Assembly: GCF_020532555.1 (NCBI RefSeq)
Contig: NZ_JAJBBR010000008.1
Coordinates: 62,001-126,000, forward strand
Direction of reading: 5' to 3'
DNA from: Microvirga lenta
Lineage (GTDB): Bacteria; Pseudomonadota; Alphaproteobacteria; Rhizobiales; Beijerinckiaceae
Length of the DNA: 64,000 bases
Positions 25,905 to 35,147 of the stretch are shown piece after piece. Below the pieces are notes generated by a model. The model was not told the DNA's origin and ran no database searches. It saw only the letters and a program-made list of their open reading frames with translations. Made by a program: the position numbers and the translations under genes. How positions within the stretch are numbered: the first letter of the stretch is position 1; each line of letters begins with the position of its first letter.

Positions 25905-26552
25905 ATGTCAGGCCAGCAACGGATCGCGCTCTTCATCGACGGCGCCAACCTCTATGCCACGACGAAGACCCTTGGCTTCGATATCGACTACAAGCGCCTG
26001 CTCAAGGAATTCCAGGGCCGCGGCACGCTCGTGCGGGCGTTCTACTACACGGCCCTCGTGGAAGATCAGGAATATTCCTCGATCCGCCCGCTGATCGACT
26101 GGCTCGACTACAACGGCTACCGCGTGGTGACGAAGCCCACCAAGGAGTTCGTCGATTCCTCGGGCCGCCGCAAGGTGAAGGGCAACATGGATATCGAGCT
26201 CGCCATCGATGCGCTGGAGCTCTCCCCCTATATCGACCACATGGTCCTGTTCTCGGGCGACGGCGACTTCCGCTCCCTCGTGGAAGCCATGCAGCGCCGG
26301 GGGGTGCGGGTGTCCGTGGCCTCCACGGTGACCACCCAGCCCCCCATGGTGGCGGACGAGCTGCGCCGTCAGGCGGACGAGTTCCTCGACCTCGCCCACC
26401 TCGCCTCCCGGATCGGGCGCGATCCGTCCGACCGGCCGCAGCGGCCCGCGGGCGAGAACCACGAGCGTCCGCGCCCCCAGGGAGCGCCGAACAACGGCCT
26501 GGAGCGCCGCTACGGCATCCGCCAGCCGCAGGACGAAGACTTCGACATCTGA
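25905..26552 (+). CDS. NYN-domain (LabA/DUF88) protein, putative nuclease
   Basis: 215 residues. A PIN-like NYN domain covers about 5-160, with the acidic metal site intact: Asp12 in FIDGANLY, Asp96 in KGNMDIELAID and Asp119/Asp121 in FSGDGDF. The C-terminal 55 residues are proline/arginine-rich and disordered. The domain belongs to the PIN nuclease fold and acts on RNA in characterised relatives; no target is known here. It converges with smpB, with 31 bases between their stop codons, a neighbourhood I recall as common in Rhizobiales. Confidence 0.82.
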   Translation: MSGQQRIALFIDGANLYATTKTLGFDIDYKRLLKEFQGRGTLVRAFYYTALVEDQEYSSIRPLIDWLDYNGYRVVTKPTKEFVDSSGRRKVKGNMDIELAIDALELSPYIDHMVLFSGDGDFRSLVEAMQRRGVRVSVASTVTTQPPMVADELRRQADEFLDLAHLASRIGRDPSDRPQRPAGENHERPRPQGAPNNGLERRYGIRQPQDEDFDI

Positions 26553-26560
26553 AGCAGGAT

Positions 26561-26592
26561 AAGGGCTGGCCGGAGAGAACCCGTCAGCCCTT
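26561..26592. terminator. Hairpin between NYN gene and smpB
   Basis: An 8-bp stem AAGGGCTG (26561-26568) / CAGCCCTT (26585-26592), whose right arm covers the end of smpB. It could serve the convergent genes, but the loop is 16 bases and no T-run is present. Confidence 0.35.
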
Positions 26593-27057
26593 CTGGCGCA
26601 TGAGGCGCGCCTTCTCGCGGTCCCAGTCGCGTGACTTCTCGGTCTCGCGCTTGTCGTGGAGCTTCTTGCCGCGTCCCAGTCCCAGCTCCACCTTCGCCCG
26701 GCCGCGGTCGTTGAAGTAGACCCGCAGCGGAATGACCGTGAAGCCCTCGCGCTGGGTGGCGCCGATCAGCTTGTTGATCTCCCGCTTGTGCAGCAGCAGC
26801 CGGCGCGGGCGCCGGGTTTCGTGGTTGAAGCGGTTCGCCTGCAGGTATTCCGGGATATAGGCGTTGTAGAGGAACATCTCCTCGCCCGACGGCCCGGCAT
26901 AGGCCTCCCCGATGGTGGCCTTGCCCTGGCGCAGGGATTTGACCTCCGTGCCGGTCAGCGCGATGCCGGCCTCGTAGGTGTCGAGGATCTCGTAGTTGAA
27001 CCTCGCCTTCCTGTTGTCGGCGACGACCCGGTGGGCGTTCTTCTGATTGTTCTTCAT
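26584..27057 (-). CDS. smpB: SsrA-binding protein SmpB
   Basis: Partner of tmRNA in trans-translation, which rescues stalled ribosomes, 157 residues. Family motifs: N-R-K-A-R-F-N-Y-E near the N-terminus, [38 protein letters not shown], and the basic tail [23 protein letters not shown] that enters the mRNA channel. The ATG at 27055-27057 lies six bases after the dapA stop, so the two are coupled. A tmRNA gene was not found in this window. Confidence 0.96.
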   Translation of the reverse strand: MKNNQKNAHRVVADNRKARFNYEILDTYEAGIALTGTEVKSLRQGKATIGEAYAGPSGEEMFLYNAYIPEYLQANRFNHETRRPRRLLLHKREINKLIGATQREGFTVIPLRVYFNDRGRAKVELGLGRGKKLHDKRETEKSRDWDREKARLMRQKG

Positions 27058-27062
27058 GGCGC

Positions 27063-27947
27063 TCAAGCGTTGATCAGGCCCGCATGGGTCATGGCGGAGC
27101 GGATCACCTGCTTCGTGCCGTCCGAGACCGGCAGCAGCGGCAGGCGCACCGTATCCTCCATGAGGCCCAGCACGGACGCGGCATATTTCGCCGGGGACGG
27201 GTTGGTTTCTACGAACATGGCCTCGTGCAGGGGCATGAGCCGGTCCTGCACCTTCAAGGCGGCGGCATAGTCGCCGCCCAGGCAGGCCTCCTGCATCTCG
27301 GAACAGAGCGCCGGCGCGACGTTCGCCGTCACGGAGATGCAGCCATGGCCGCCATGGGCCATGAAGCCGAGGGCGGTGGCGTCCTCTCCCGAGAGCTGGA
27401 TGAAATCGGGCCCCATGACCTGACGCTGCAGGCTGGCGCGGGCGAGGTTGGCGGTCGCGTCCTTCACGCCGGCGATGTTCTTGAGCTCGTAGAGCCGCGC
27501 CATGGTGGCGACGGACATGTCGATCACCGACCGGCCCGGGATGTTGTAGATGAAGATCGGAATGCCGATGGCATCGTTGATGGCCTTGAAGTGATGGTAC
27601 AGGCCTTCCTGCGTCGGCTTGTTGTAGTAGGGCGTCACGATGAGGACCGCGTCGGCCCCCACCTTTTCCGCGTGCTTGGAGAAGGCCACGGCCTCGGCGG
27701 TGCTGTTGGAGCCGGCGCCGGCGATGACGGGGACCCGGCCCTTCGCCTCCTCGACGCAGATCTCGACGACCCGGTCGTGCTCCTTGTGGCTCAGGGTCGG
27801 GCTCTCGCCGGTCGTGCCGACGGGCACGAGACCGTGGGTGCCGTTCTCGATCTGCCAGTTGATGAAGGCCCGGAACGCCGCTTCATCGACGGCCCCATCC
27901 TTGAAGGGGGTCACAAGAGCCGTGATGGAGCCTTTGAATTGGGTCAT
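27063..27947 (-). CDS. dapA: 4-hydroxy-tetrahydrodipicolinate synthase
   Basis: Condenses pyruvate with aspartate semialdehyde, the first committed step to lysine and diaminopimelate, 294 residues. Schiff-base Lys162 is in NIAGVKDAT, Tyr134 in FIYNIPGRS, and the [10 protein letters not shown] loop is at 44-53. It lies upstream of smpB and diverges from the lytic transglycosylase gene across 176 bases. Both products serve peptidoglycan metabolism. Confidence 0.95.
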   Translation of the reverse strand: MTQFKGSITALVTPFKDGAVDEAAFRAFINWQIENGTHGLVPVGTTGESPTLSHKEHDRVVEICVEEAKGRVPVIAGAGSNSTAEAVAFSKHAEKVGADAVLIVTPYYNKPTQEGLYHHFKAINDAIGIPIFIYNIPGRSVIDMSVATMARLYELKNIAGVKDATANLARASLQRQVMGPDFIQLSGEDATALGFMAHGGHGCISVTANVAPALCSEMQEACLGGDYAAALKVQDRLMPLHEAMFVETNPSPAKYAASVLGLMEDTVRLPLLPVSDGTKQVIRSAMTHAGLINA

Positions 27948-28123
27948 GGGTAATCCTCAAGAAAGATGCGCCGGGTTCTGGAAGCCCATCGGGCCTTACA
28001 CATAAGAGCTGCGGCGCATCGGCGCAAACCGCCCTTTGGCCTGTTGTCCTAGCCCGGCTCTTGGTGTTTCCTCAAGTGAAACGTCGTCATCGCCAAATGG
28101 TGACGGTGGCATAAGGGGATCTC

Positions 28124-30202
28124 ATGAGCCTAAAGATGCGCCTTCTCACGCGCCTGATGGCGTCTGCAGCTCTCGTCCAGCTTTCGGCCTTCGCCGTGCA
28201 GGCCGATCCCTCTCCGGCGCCCGCACAGCCGGAGGCCGCGGTCGCCGCTCCGGCTCCGGAAGGCCAGCCGGCCGCCCCGGCGGAAGGCTTCGTTCCCCTG
28301 CAGAAGGTCGACGGCGACCTGGATCACCTGCCCTCGATCCTCAAGGCCTACCGCGACGGCGACTGGACCGAGGCCACGATCCTGAAGACCAAGCTCACCC
28401 AGCCCGCCGCCGTGGCGCTGACGGAGTGGTTCGCCATCCGCGGCGGCATCCCGGTCGGGTTCGACCGGATGATGGCCTTCCAGAAGGATTATCCCGACTG
28501 GCCCGTGACGACCCTGCTCCGGCGCAAGGCCGAGGAGGCGCTGGTGGCCGAGCGCAGGCCCTCCTCCGAGGTTCGCGCCTTCTTCGCCCATCAGGCGCCG
28601 CTGACCGCATCGGGCCGGATCGCCCTTGCCTTCGCCCTGAAGGCGGACGGCCTCGAGGCGCAGGCCAACGACCAGATCCGCCACGTCTGGCGCGAGGACA
28701 GCTTCGGGAACGACCTGGAGCGCCGCATCCTCGACCGGTTCCCCGGCGTGCTGAGCCAGGCGGATCACCGCTTCCGCATGGAGCGCTTCCTGCTCAAGGA
28801 GAACTGGGGCGCCGCCACCCGCGCCGCCGGCCATGCGGGCAACGACTACGCCACCCTCGTGAAGGCCCGCATGGGCATCTTCCAGGGCAAGAAGAAGGCC
28901 GAGAAGGCCTTCGCGGCCGTTCCCGCGGCCCTGCGCAAGGACCCCTCCTATCTGTTTTCCCGCGCGCTCTTCCTGCGCCGGAGCAACAAGCTGGTCGAGG
29001 CTGCCGCCGTGATCCAGGCGGCGCCGCGCGACCACGAGCTGCGCGTCGACGGGGACGAATGGTGGGCGGAGCAGCGCCTGATCACCCGGACGCTCCTGGA
29101 CAAGGGCGACGCCAAGAACGCCTACGAGGTGGCGAGCCACCACGCGGCGGAATCGCCGGCCCAGCAGATCGAGGCGGAGTTCCATGCCGGCTGGATCGCG
29201 CTCCGCTTCCTGAACGACCCGACGAGCGCCGCCCGGCACTTCGCCACGGTTGCGAAAACCGCCTCGACGCCGATCTCGGTGGCGCGGATCGCCTATTGGC
29301 AGGGACGCGCCGCGGAAGCGGCCGGCGCGGAGGCGGATGCGAAGCTCTTCTACGAGCGCGCCGCCGACATGCCGACGACCTATTACGGCCAGCTCGCCAT
29401 GGACAAGCTCGGACGGAAGGTGCCCCTGCGCAGCGCCGATCCGCTCTCCGAGGAGGAGCGCAAGGCGTTCGAGGCCCTGGCTCCGGTCCAGGCCGTGAAG
29501 CTGCTGCAGCAGATCGACGAGCCGGACCTTGCCCTGTCCCTCTACATCGACCTTGCGCAGACCCTCTCCGACCCGGGCAAGCTCGACGCCCTGGCCGGCG
29601 TCGCCACGGCGGAGAACAATCCCCGGGCGGTCCTCGCCATCGGCAAGATCGCCACGCAGCGGGGCTTCCCGCTCGACACCCATGCCTATCCGCTCGCGGC
29701 GATCCCGGATTTCGAGCCGGTCGGCGACGAGGTGGAGCCGGCGATGGTCTATGCCATTGCCAGGCAGGAAAGCGCCTTCAACCCGCGCGCCGTCTCCAGC
29801 GCGGGGGCGCGCGGCCTGATGCAGCTGATGCCCGCGACCGCGAAGCGGACCGCGAAGCGGTTCAAGGTCGATTTCGACCTGCAGCGCCTGACGCAGGACC
29901 CCTCCTACAACGCCAAACTCGGCGCGGCCCATCTCGGAGAGCTGATGGAGGACTGGAAGGGGTCCCACATCCTCGCCTTCGCCTCCTACAACGCAGGCGG
30001 CGGCAACGTGATCAAATGGGTCAGGGCCTACGGCGATCCGCGCCAGCCGCACGTGGACGTGGTGGACTGGATCGAGCGGATTCCCTTCTACGAGACGCGC
30101 AACTACGTCCAGCGCGTGATGGAGAACCTTCTCGTCTACCGCCAGCGGATGGAAGAAAAGGAAGCGCCCGCCACGGCGGACGCGACAGCGACCGATTATT
30201 GA
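28124..30202 (+). CDS. Soluble lytic murein transglycosylase (Slt type)
   Basis: Periplasmic enzyme, 692 residues, cleaving the MurNAc-GlcNAc bond of peptidoglycan with formation of 1,6-anhydro ends. A signal peptide ends near residue 27 (AFAVQADP), a proline/alanine linker follows, and residues about 65-500 form the alpha-helical superhelix of Slt70 proteins. The catalytic SLT domain holds Glu549 in ARQESAFNP, then GARGLMQLMPATA and FASYNAGGGNV. It carries a disordered tail. The next gene, an alpha/beta hydrolase, starts 40 bases later. Confidence 0.93.
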   Translation: MSLKMRLLTRLMASAALVQLSAFAVQADPSPAPAQPEAAVAAPAPEGQPAAPAEGFVPLQKVDGDLDHLPSILKAYRDGDWTEATILKTKLTQPAAVALTEWFAIRGGIPVGFDRMMAFQKDYPDWPVTTLLRRKAEEALVAERRPSSEVRAFFAHQAPLTASGRIALAFALKADGLEAQANDQIRHVWREDSFGNDLERRILDRFPGVLSQADHRFRMERFLLKENWGAATRAAGHAGNDYATLVKARMGIFQGKKKAEKAFAAVPAALRKDPSYLFSRALFLRRSNKLVEAAAVIQAAPRDHELRVDGDEWWAEQRLITRTLLDKGDAKNAYEVASHHAAESPAQQIEAEFHAGWIALRFLNDPTSAARHFATVAKTASTPISVARIAYWQGRAAEAAGAEADAKLFYERAADMPTTYYGQLAMDKLGRKVPLRSADPLSEEERKAFEALAPVQAVKLLQQIDEPDLALSLYIDLAQTLSDPGKLDALAGVATAENNPRAVLAIGKIATQRGFPLDTHAYPLAAIPDFEPVGDEVEPAMVYAIARQESAFNPRAVSSAGARGLMQLMPATAKRTAKRFKVDFDLQRLTQDPSYNAKLGAAHLGELMEDWKGSHILAFASYNAGGGNVIKWVRAYGDPRQPHVDVVDWIERIPFYETRNYVQRVMENLLVYRQRMEEKEAPATADATATDY

Positions 30203-30242
30203 GGCAGGATCCCTCCCGTCGAAAACAGGGGTGGGGCGAGAC

Positions 30243-31124
30243 ATGAACGGCGGCTTCCGAGATCTCTTCGTATCGGCCGCCGACGGCCTTCGTCTCTATG
30301 CGCGCGATTACGGCCCCGAAATCGGAGGAGCCCTGCCCGTCGTCTGCCTGCCGGGACTGGCCCGGACCTCGGGGGATTTCCACGAACTGGCGGAAGCCCT
30401 CAGCCGGGACGAGGCCCGGCCGCGCCGGGTTCTGTCCCTGGACTATCGTGGACGCGGACGCTCCGACTGGGACAAGGACTGGCGCAATTACGACGTCCGC
30501 ATCGAGCTGAACGACACCCTGCAGGTTCTCACCGCCGCCGGGATCGACCAGGCGGTCTTCGTCGGCACGTCCCGGGGCGGCCTGATCACCATGGCCCTCG
30601 GCGCGATCCGACCGACGCTGCTTCGCGGAGCGGTGCTCAACGATGTGGGACCGGTGATCGAGGGCAAGGGTCTCGTTCGGATCAGGAGCTATGTCGGCAA
30701 GCTGCCGCAGCCGCGCACGATGCAGGAGGCAGGCCAGATCCTGAAGCGCATTTCCGACGCCCAGTTCCCGCGCTTCACCGAGGAGCAGTGGGAAAAGCTG
30801 GCGCGAGGCACCTGGCACGAGAACGGCGACGGCCTTCGGCTCAACTACGACCCCAAGCTCATGAAAACCTTGGAGGCCATCGATCTCGAGATGCCGCTTC
30901 CGGTCCTGTGGCCCCTGTTCGAAGGATTGGCTCCCGTGCCGGTTCTCGCCGTCAGGGGCGGCAACTCCGACCTGCTTTCGGCCGAGACCCTGAGGGCGAT
31001 GCAGGAAAAGCACCCGCGCCTGACCGCCATCACCGTGCCCGACCAGGGACATGCGCCGGCCTTCGAGGGCGACCTCATCGAAGCCGTCAGGCGCCTGATC
31101 GCCGAGGCCGAGAGCGCAGCCTGA
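30243..31124 (+). CDS. Alpha/beta-fold hydrolase
   Basis: 293 residues. The nucleophile elbow GTSRGG places Ser110, an oxyanion region LPGLARTSGDFHE lies near 35-49, and the likely catalytic histidine is in PDQGHAPAF near 272. D-Y-R-G-R-G-R-S-D matches the hydrolase strand after beta-4. The substrate is unknown; esterase, lactonase or haloperoxidase-like activity are all possible. The ATG at 30243 is preferred over a GTG four codons earlier. It follows the transglycosylase gene in the same direction. Confidence 0.8.
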   Translation: MNGGFRDLFVSAADGLRLYARDYGPEIGGALPVVCLPGLARTSGDFHELAEALSRDEARPRRVLSLDYRGRGRSDWDKDWRNYDVRIELNDTLQVLTAAGIDQAVFVGTSRGGLITMALGAIRPTLLRGAVLNDVGPVIEGKGLVRIRSYVGKLPQPRTMQEAGQILKRISDAQFPRFTEEQWEKLARGTWHENGDGLRLNYDPKLMKTLEAIDLEMPLPVLWPLFEGLAPVPVLAVRGGNSDLLSAETLRAMQEKHPRLTAITVPDQGHAPAFEGDLIEAVRRLIAEAESAA

Positions 31125-31167
31125 AGAACCGGACTGAAAGGCAATCTGCACGTCCGGGGGGTCGATG

Positions 31168-31235
31168 CGATGCTCTCGTCTAAGGCGAAAGCATCGTCGA
31201 GCGCACAAAACCGGATCCGCTTGCGCGCGCGATGC
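31168..31235. repeat. REP-like hairpin element
   Basis: CGATGCT (31168-31174) pairs with AGCATCG (31190-31196), and GCATCG plus GCGCA pair with TGCGC (31222-31226) and CGATGC (31230-31235). The core ACAAAACCGGATCCGCTTGC resembles the AAACCGG core of short repeats common between Rhizobiales genes. Nothing else is seen in the 353 bases between the hydrolase stop and the porin terminator. Confidence 0.45.
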
Positions 31236-31477
31236 CATAGCGGGAGTGGCTCCGGCCTTCCGCGCCGGGGACGCCGCGGCTCCCGGGAGTGAGAAACCTC
31301 CCGGCCGCAAGGCCCGGCCTGCCGCAAGCACCGCGCCGCAGGAATGCACGGGAACGACTGTGCACGGGCGCAAGCAGCCCCGCGCTCCGGCTGCCGGTTC
31401 GGCGATTTTCCTGATGAGAAGACGGCCGACCCTGGCGCCGCTTCACGACATGCCGTTCATGCGCGCCGGCCGACCGC

Positions 31478-31512
31478 ACAAAAAGAAAACCCCGGTGTTG
31501 CCACCGGGGTTT
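31478..31512 (-). terminator. Rho-independent terminator of the porin gene
   Basis: An 11-bp stem AAACCCCGGTG/CACCGGGGTTT (31487-31497 with 31502-31512) with a 4-base loop. On the minus strand it is followed by TTTTCTTTTT. It lies 25 bases after the porin stop. Confidence 0.93.
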
Positions 31513-31536
31513 CCTCTACCAATCGGGTTGAGCCGA

Positions 31537-32820
31537 TTAGAAGTCGCGCTGAACGCGGATACGACCTTCCCAGGAGCTGTCGGAGCTCACGAGCTGACCG
31601 CTCGGGAGCAGGACGCGACCGCGGGGATCGAGGTTGGAGTACATGACTTCAACACCCAGATCGAGGCCGGACACCGGCTGCCAGAACACGTTAGCGCCAA
31701 CGCGCCACTCGTTGAAGTCGTTCAGGCCAGCGTAGACGCCGGTGGGGAGCAGGGTGGCAGCGCCACGGCCGTATTCCACACGAGCGTACGAACCGAAGAC
31801 GTTCGAACGGATCTGCGGGGTCCAGTAGTGGCGCAGGCCACCAGCGATCGACCAGCCTTCGCCGCGCTCGATGTCGCCCGTGATGGCATTGATGTAAGCG
31901 TCATCAATGCCAGCCGCGAGAACGCCGATGCCGAGCGTCGAGCCGAAGCCGAGGTACGACAGAGCGCCGTTGGCGTAGGTAGCAGCGAACCACAGAGCAT
32001 CGCCGGGAGCGAGCATCGGCAGGTTGAAGGCGCCGCTCAGCTGAGCAGCCCAACCGTACTCGGTGTCCGGGATGTTGACGAGGCCGCCGCCGACCGGGAA
32101 CAGGTTGGCGCTGCTGAGCTGGGTAGCCGCACCGGAGAGCTGGATGTTGCCCCAGGTGCCGACGTACTTGACGTTACCGACGACGTTCGGGAGGCGCTGG
32201 CCAGCGTAGACCAGGTCGAGAGCGTTGCCGCCGCCAGCGATGAAGCCGGTGGTGCGACGGGAGATGCCGTCTTCGATGCCGATCGAGGCCGAGAAGCCGT
32301 TGCCGAAAGCGAAGGTGTAGGCAAAGGTGTTCACGTCCGGCGCGTCGTCGAAGCGCAGGGTGCCCATGTGGCCGGTCGGCAGGTCGCCGTTAGCGAAGAA
32401 CGACGTCACCCGACCAGCGGTCAGGCCGCCGAACTGGACGAAGGCCTGCGAGAGACCAGCGGAGTCCGAACCGAACGGACCCGTGTTGCGGATCAGGTCG
32501 TAGCGGATGTAGGCGCGCAGGAGGCCGTAAGCGGTGGCCGTGCGGGTGTCGACGTTCAGACGACCACGAGCGTGGAAGCCCGTGACGTTGTCGAGGCGGG
32601 TCACCGGCTCACGATAGCCGAAGTCCGCGCGGACGCGGCCGCCGATGCGCAGGCAGGTTTCCGTGCCCGGGATGTAGAAGAAGCCTGCACCGTAGGTGGA
32701 GCAGACGCGAACGTACTCAACAGGAGCAGCCTTCCGAACGGGAAGATCCGCAGCCTGGGCGCTCACGACGGCGGCGAGACCCGCAGCCGATCCGAGCAGA
32801 AGGCTCTTAACGAGCTTCAT
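31537..32820 (-). CDS. Porin (Rhizobiales Omp2b/RopA-like family)
   Basis: Outer-membrane general porin, 427 residues. Signal peptide MKLVKSLLLGSAAGLAAVVSAQAADLP is followed by PVEYVRVCSTYGAGFFYIPGTETCLRIGG, the hallmark start of this family with its two cysteines. Many amphipathic strands follow, and the C-terminal residue is phenylalanine (RIRVQRDF), as needed for barrel insertion. The ATG at 32818-32820 has GGAGG upstream. A strong terminator follows, and codon use looks more restricted than in neighbours, consistent with very high expression. Confidence 0.95.
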   Translation of the reverse strand: MKLVKSLLLGSAAGLAAVVSAQAADLPVRKAAPVEYVRVCSTYGAGFFYIPGTETCLRIGGRVRADFGYREPVTRLDNVTGFHARGRLNVDTRTATAYGLLRAYIRYDLIRNTGPFGSDSAGLSQAFVQFGGLTAGRVTSFFANGDLPTGHMGTLRFDDAPDVNTFAYTFAFGNGFSASIGIEDGISRRTTGFIAGGGNALDLVYAGQRLPNVVGNVKYVGTWGNIQLSGAATQLSSANLFPVGGGLVNIPDTEYGWAAQLSGAFNLPMLAPGDALWFAATYANGALSYLGFGSTLGIGVLAAGIDDAYINAITGDIERGEGWSIAGGLRHYWTPQIRSNVFGSYARVEYGRGAATLLPTGVYAGLNDFNEWRVGANVFWQPVSGLDLGVEVMYSNLDPRGRVLLPSGQLVSSDSSWEGRIRVQRDF

Positions 32821-32981
32821 GGTTGACCTCCAAAGTTTCGAGACCCTTGGGGGGCCGGGTTTGTGCCTCGAGTGCTTCAACGAAGCCTAAACACGTCCCT
32901 TTTCCCCTAGGACTTGACGTCTCCAGCCCCATTGGCCGGAAATCACCAAATCACGACCGGGGTGCCCCCGTCGCTGAAGCC

Positions 32982-33009
32982 ACATTAGCCAGCCCCGTTT
33001 CGCAAGCAA
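32982..33009 (-). promoter_or_regulatory. Possible porin promoter
   Basis: On the minus strand, TTGCTT (33004-33009), a 16-base spacer and TAATGT (32982-32987) lie about 160 bases before the porin start. The match is moderate. The remaining gap (32821-33273) shows no gene; a small CCCTT/AAGGG hairpin lies near 33130 and a GGCCGG palindrome near 33162. Confidence 0.35.
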
Positions 33010-33273
33010 CAGAATGAAGGCCCAAAACGGGCGCCAAGGGGGGCTTTTCGAGGGCATGTTGCACAAAGGCAACGATTCCGCCCACGCCCATTTACCTTTC
33101 GTAAAGATTTGCCGCCACTCCCTAACAAACCCTTAAAATGAAAGGGCTTTGCGGAGCATGACCGGCCGTCCGGGCCGGCAGAATCGTTCTGCCGATGGCC
33201 TCAGGTCCTGGTGGCAGGCTGTGAATAAGTTGGGGGCTCCGCGGCCGGGAATTCCCTCCTGCCCCAACGCAAA

Positions 33274-33296
33274 GAGGCCGGGGCGAGCCCGGCCTC
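33274..33296 (-). terminator. Terminator hairpin after hppD
   Basis: A 9-bp stem GAGGCCGGG/CCCGGCCTC with a GCGAG loop, 22 bases after the hppD stop, followed on the minus strand by a short TTT run. Confidence 0.65.
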
Positions 33297-33318
33297 CGAC
33301 GAATCGTTGTTACGTGCC

Positions 33319-34434
33319 TCAGGCGACCTTGGGCTTCAGAACCCCGCGACGGATCTGGTCCTCCTCGATGGATTCGAAGAGCGCCTTGAAGTTGCCCTCG
33401 CCGAATCCGTCGTCGCCCTTGCGCTGGATGAACTCGAAGAAGATCGGCCCGATGGCGGTCTTGCCGAAGCGCTGGAGCAGCACCTTGGTGAAGCCGCCCT
33501 CCACCACGCCCTCGCCGTCGATGAGGATGCCGTTCTTCTTCAGCCGGTCGAGGGGCTCGCCGTGCTTGGGCAGGCGCTTGTCGATGCGCGAATAGTAGAT
33601 CTCGTTGGGGGCCGGCATGAACTCCACGCCCGCGTCGAGGAGGGCCTCGATGGAATCGTAGAGGTCGTAGGAGCCCAGCGCCACGTGCTGGATGCCCTCG
33701 CCCTTGTATTCCTGCAGGTATTCCTCGATCTGCCCGCTCTCGCCCGCATCCTCGTTGATCGGAATGCGGATCTTGCCGTCCGGGCTGGTCATGGCGCGGG
33801 AATGCAGGCCGCTTACCTTGCCCTCGATGTCGAAGTAGCGGATCTGGCGGAAGTTGAAGAGCCGCTCGTAGAAGGCCGCCCATTCGTTCAGGCGCCCGCG
33901 ATAGACGTTGTGGGTGAGGTGGTCGATGTAGTGCAGGCCCACGCCGTGCGGCCTGGGATCGGGCTCCCCGAGCCATTCGAAATCGACGTCGTAGATCGAG
34001 CCCTTCGCGCCGTAGCGGTCCACGAGGTAGATCTGGAGTCCGCCGATGCCTTCGATGGCGGGAATCTCGAGCTCGTTCGGGCCGGTCTGGGTCTGAACCG
34101 GCTTGGCGCCGAGCTTAAGGGCGCGGTCGAAGGCCTGCTTCGCGTCCACCACCCGGAAGGCCATGGCGGGAGCCGAGGGACCGTGCTGGCTGGCGAATCG
34201 CTCGGCGAAGGAGCCGGGCTGGGCGTTCACCACGAAATTGATGTCGCCCTGCCGGTAGAGCAGGACGTTCTTGGAGCGGTGCTTCGCGACGAGGCTGAAC
34301 CCCATCGCCTTGAAGAGCCGGTCGAGCTCCTGCGGATCGGGATGGCAGAACTCCACGAACTCGAAGCCGTCGGTCCCCATCGGGTTTTCTTCGGAAATGG
34401 CCGGCGGCGGCGCGTCGTGCGGGAATGGTCCCAT
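33319..34434 (-). CDS. hppD: 4-hydroxyphenylpyruvate dioxygenase
   Basis: Converts 4-hydroxyphenylpyruvate to homogentisate using Fe(II) and O2, 371 residues. The three iron ligands are visible: His172 in HYIDHLTHNV, His250 in GIQHVALGS and Glu334 in IFFEFIQRKG. The FGEGNFKALFESIE segment near the C-terminus is the helix that gates the active site. AGGAGG lies before the ATG. It follows maiA and a MarR regulator on the same strand and diverges, through them, from hmgA. Confidence 0.96.
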   Translation of the reverse strand: MGPFPHDAPPPAISEENPMGTDGFEFVEFCHPDPQELDRLFKAMGFSLVAKHRSKNVLLYRQGDINFVVNAQPGSFAERFASQHGPSAPAMAFRVVDAKQAFDRALKLGAKPVQTQTGPNELEIPAIEGIGGLQIYLVDRYGAKGSIYDVDFEWLGEPDPRPHGVGLHYIDHLTHNVYRGRLNEWAAFYERLFNFRQIRYFDIEGKVSGLHSRAMTSPDGKIRIPINEDAGESGQIEEYLQEYKGEGIQHVALGSYDLYDSIEALLDAGVEFMPAPNEIYYSRIDKRLPKHGEPLDRLKKNGILIDGEGVVEGGFTKVLLQRFGKTAIGPIFFEFIQRKGDDGFGEGNFKALFESIEEDQIRRGVLKPKVA

Positions 34435-34484
34435 GGTTTCCTCCTGTTATGCTTCGGCCTTCGCAGGCCTGCTCGTCGAAACAA

Positions 34485-34509
34485 CGCATCCGCCCCGGCG
34501 GCGGATGCG
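34485..34509 (-). terminator. Hairpin between maiA and hppD
   Basis: A perfect 10-bp stem CGCATCCGCC/GGCGGATGCG with a CCGGC loop, followed on the minus strand by TTGTTTCG. It may attenuate transcription into hppD or protect the upstream message. Confidence 0.45.
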
Positions 34510-34520
34510 ATCAGTCGTCT

Positions 34521-35147
34521 CTAGGCCGCGTCCGGCTGGCGTTCGGGCGCGGCATCCTGGAAGGCCCGGTGCGCCATGCACGCGGCCTCCACGGCGGCGA
34601 TCCTGGGAAAGGCGTCGAGCGCGACGTTGAAGCGCCGGGCGTTGAAGACCTGCGGCACGAGATAGACGTCCGCGAGGGTCACGCGCGGGCCGAAGGCGTA
34701 GGGGCCCGGCCCGAGCATCGTCTCGATGGCCTCGAACCCCTGCCGGACCCAGTGGGCATACCACTCGTCGGCTGCCGCCTGGTCGTGCCCCAGCTTGTTC
34801 TTGAGGTAGCCCAGGGTGCCGGAATTGTTCAGCGGATGGATATCGCAGGCGATCAGGCTGGCGACGGCGCGAACCTTGGCGCGGTTGACCGCGCCGACCG
34901 GAAGCAGCGGCGGCTCGGGATAGACCTCGTCCAGATATTCGAGAATGGCGGGCGACTGGGTGAGGATGGCGTCGCCGATATCGAGGGACGGCACGCGCCC
35001 CTGCGGGTTCATGGCCCGGTAGCCGTCGCCGCGCTGCTCGCCCTTGAGAAGGTTGACCGGCAGGGATTCGTAGGAGACGCCCTTGAGGTTGAGGGCGATC
35101 CGCACCCGATAGGCGGCGGAGGAGCGGAAATAGGTATAGAGCTTCAC
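34521..35147 (-). CDS. maiA: Maleylacetoacetate isomerase
   Basis: Zeta-class glutathione transferase, 208 residues, that isomerises maleylacetoacetate to fumarylacetoacetate. The family start KLYTYFRSSAAYRVRIALNLKG contains the SSAxxR glutathione/catalytic motif at about residues 9-14, with QGRVPSL and the SPAILEYLDE helix after it. The C-terminal domain has DIHPLNN and LADVYLVPQVFNA. The start is GTG at 35145-35147, overlapping the stop of the upstream marR gene (GTGA), so the two are translationally coupled. Confidence 0.94.
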   Translation of the reverse strand: MKLYTYFRSSAAYRVRIALNLKGVSYESLPVNLLKGEQRGDGYRAMNPQGRVPSLDIGDAILTQSPAILEYLDEVYPEPPLLPVGAVNRAKVRAVASLIACDIHPLNNSGTLGYLKNKLGHDQAAADEWYAHWVRQGFEAIETMLGPGPYAFGPRVTLADVYLVPQVFNARRFNVALDAFPRIAAVEAACMAHRAFQDAAPERQPDAA

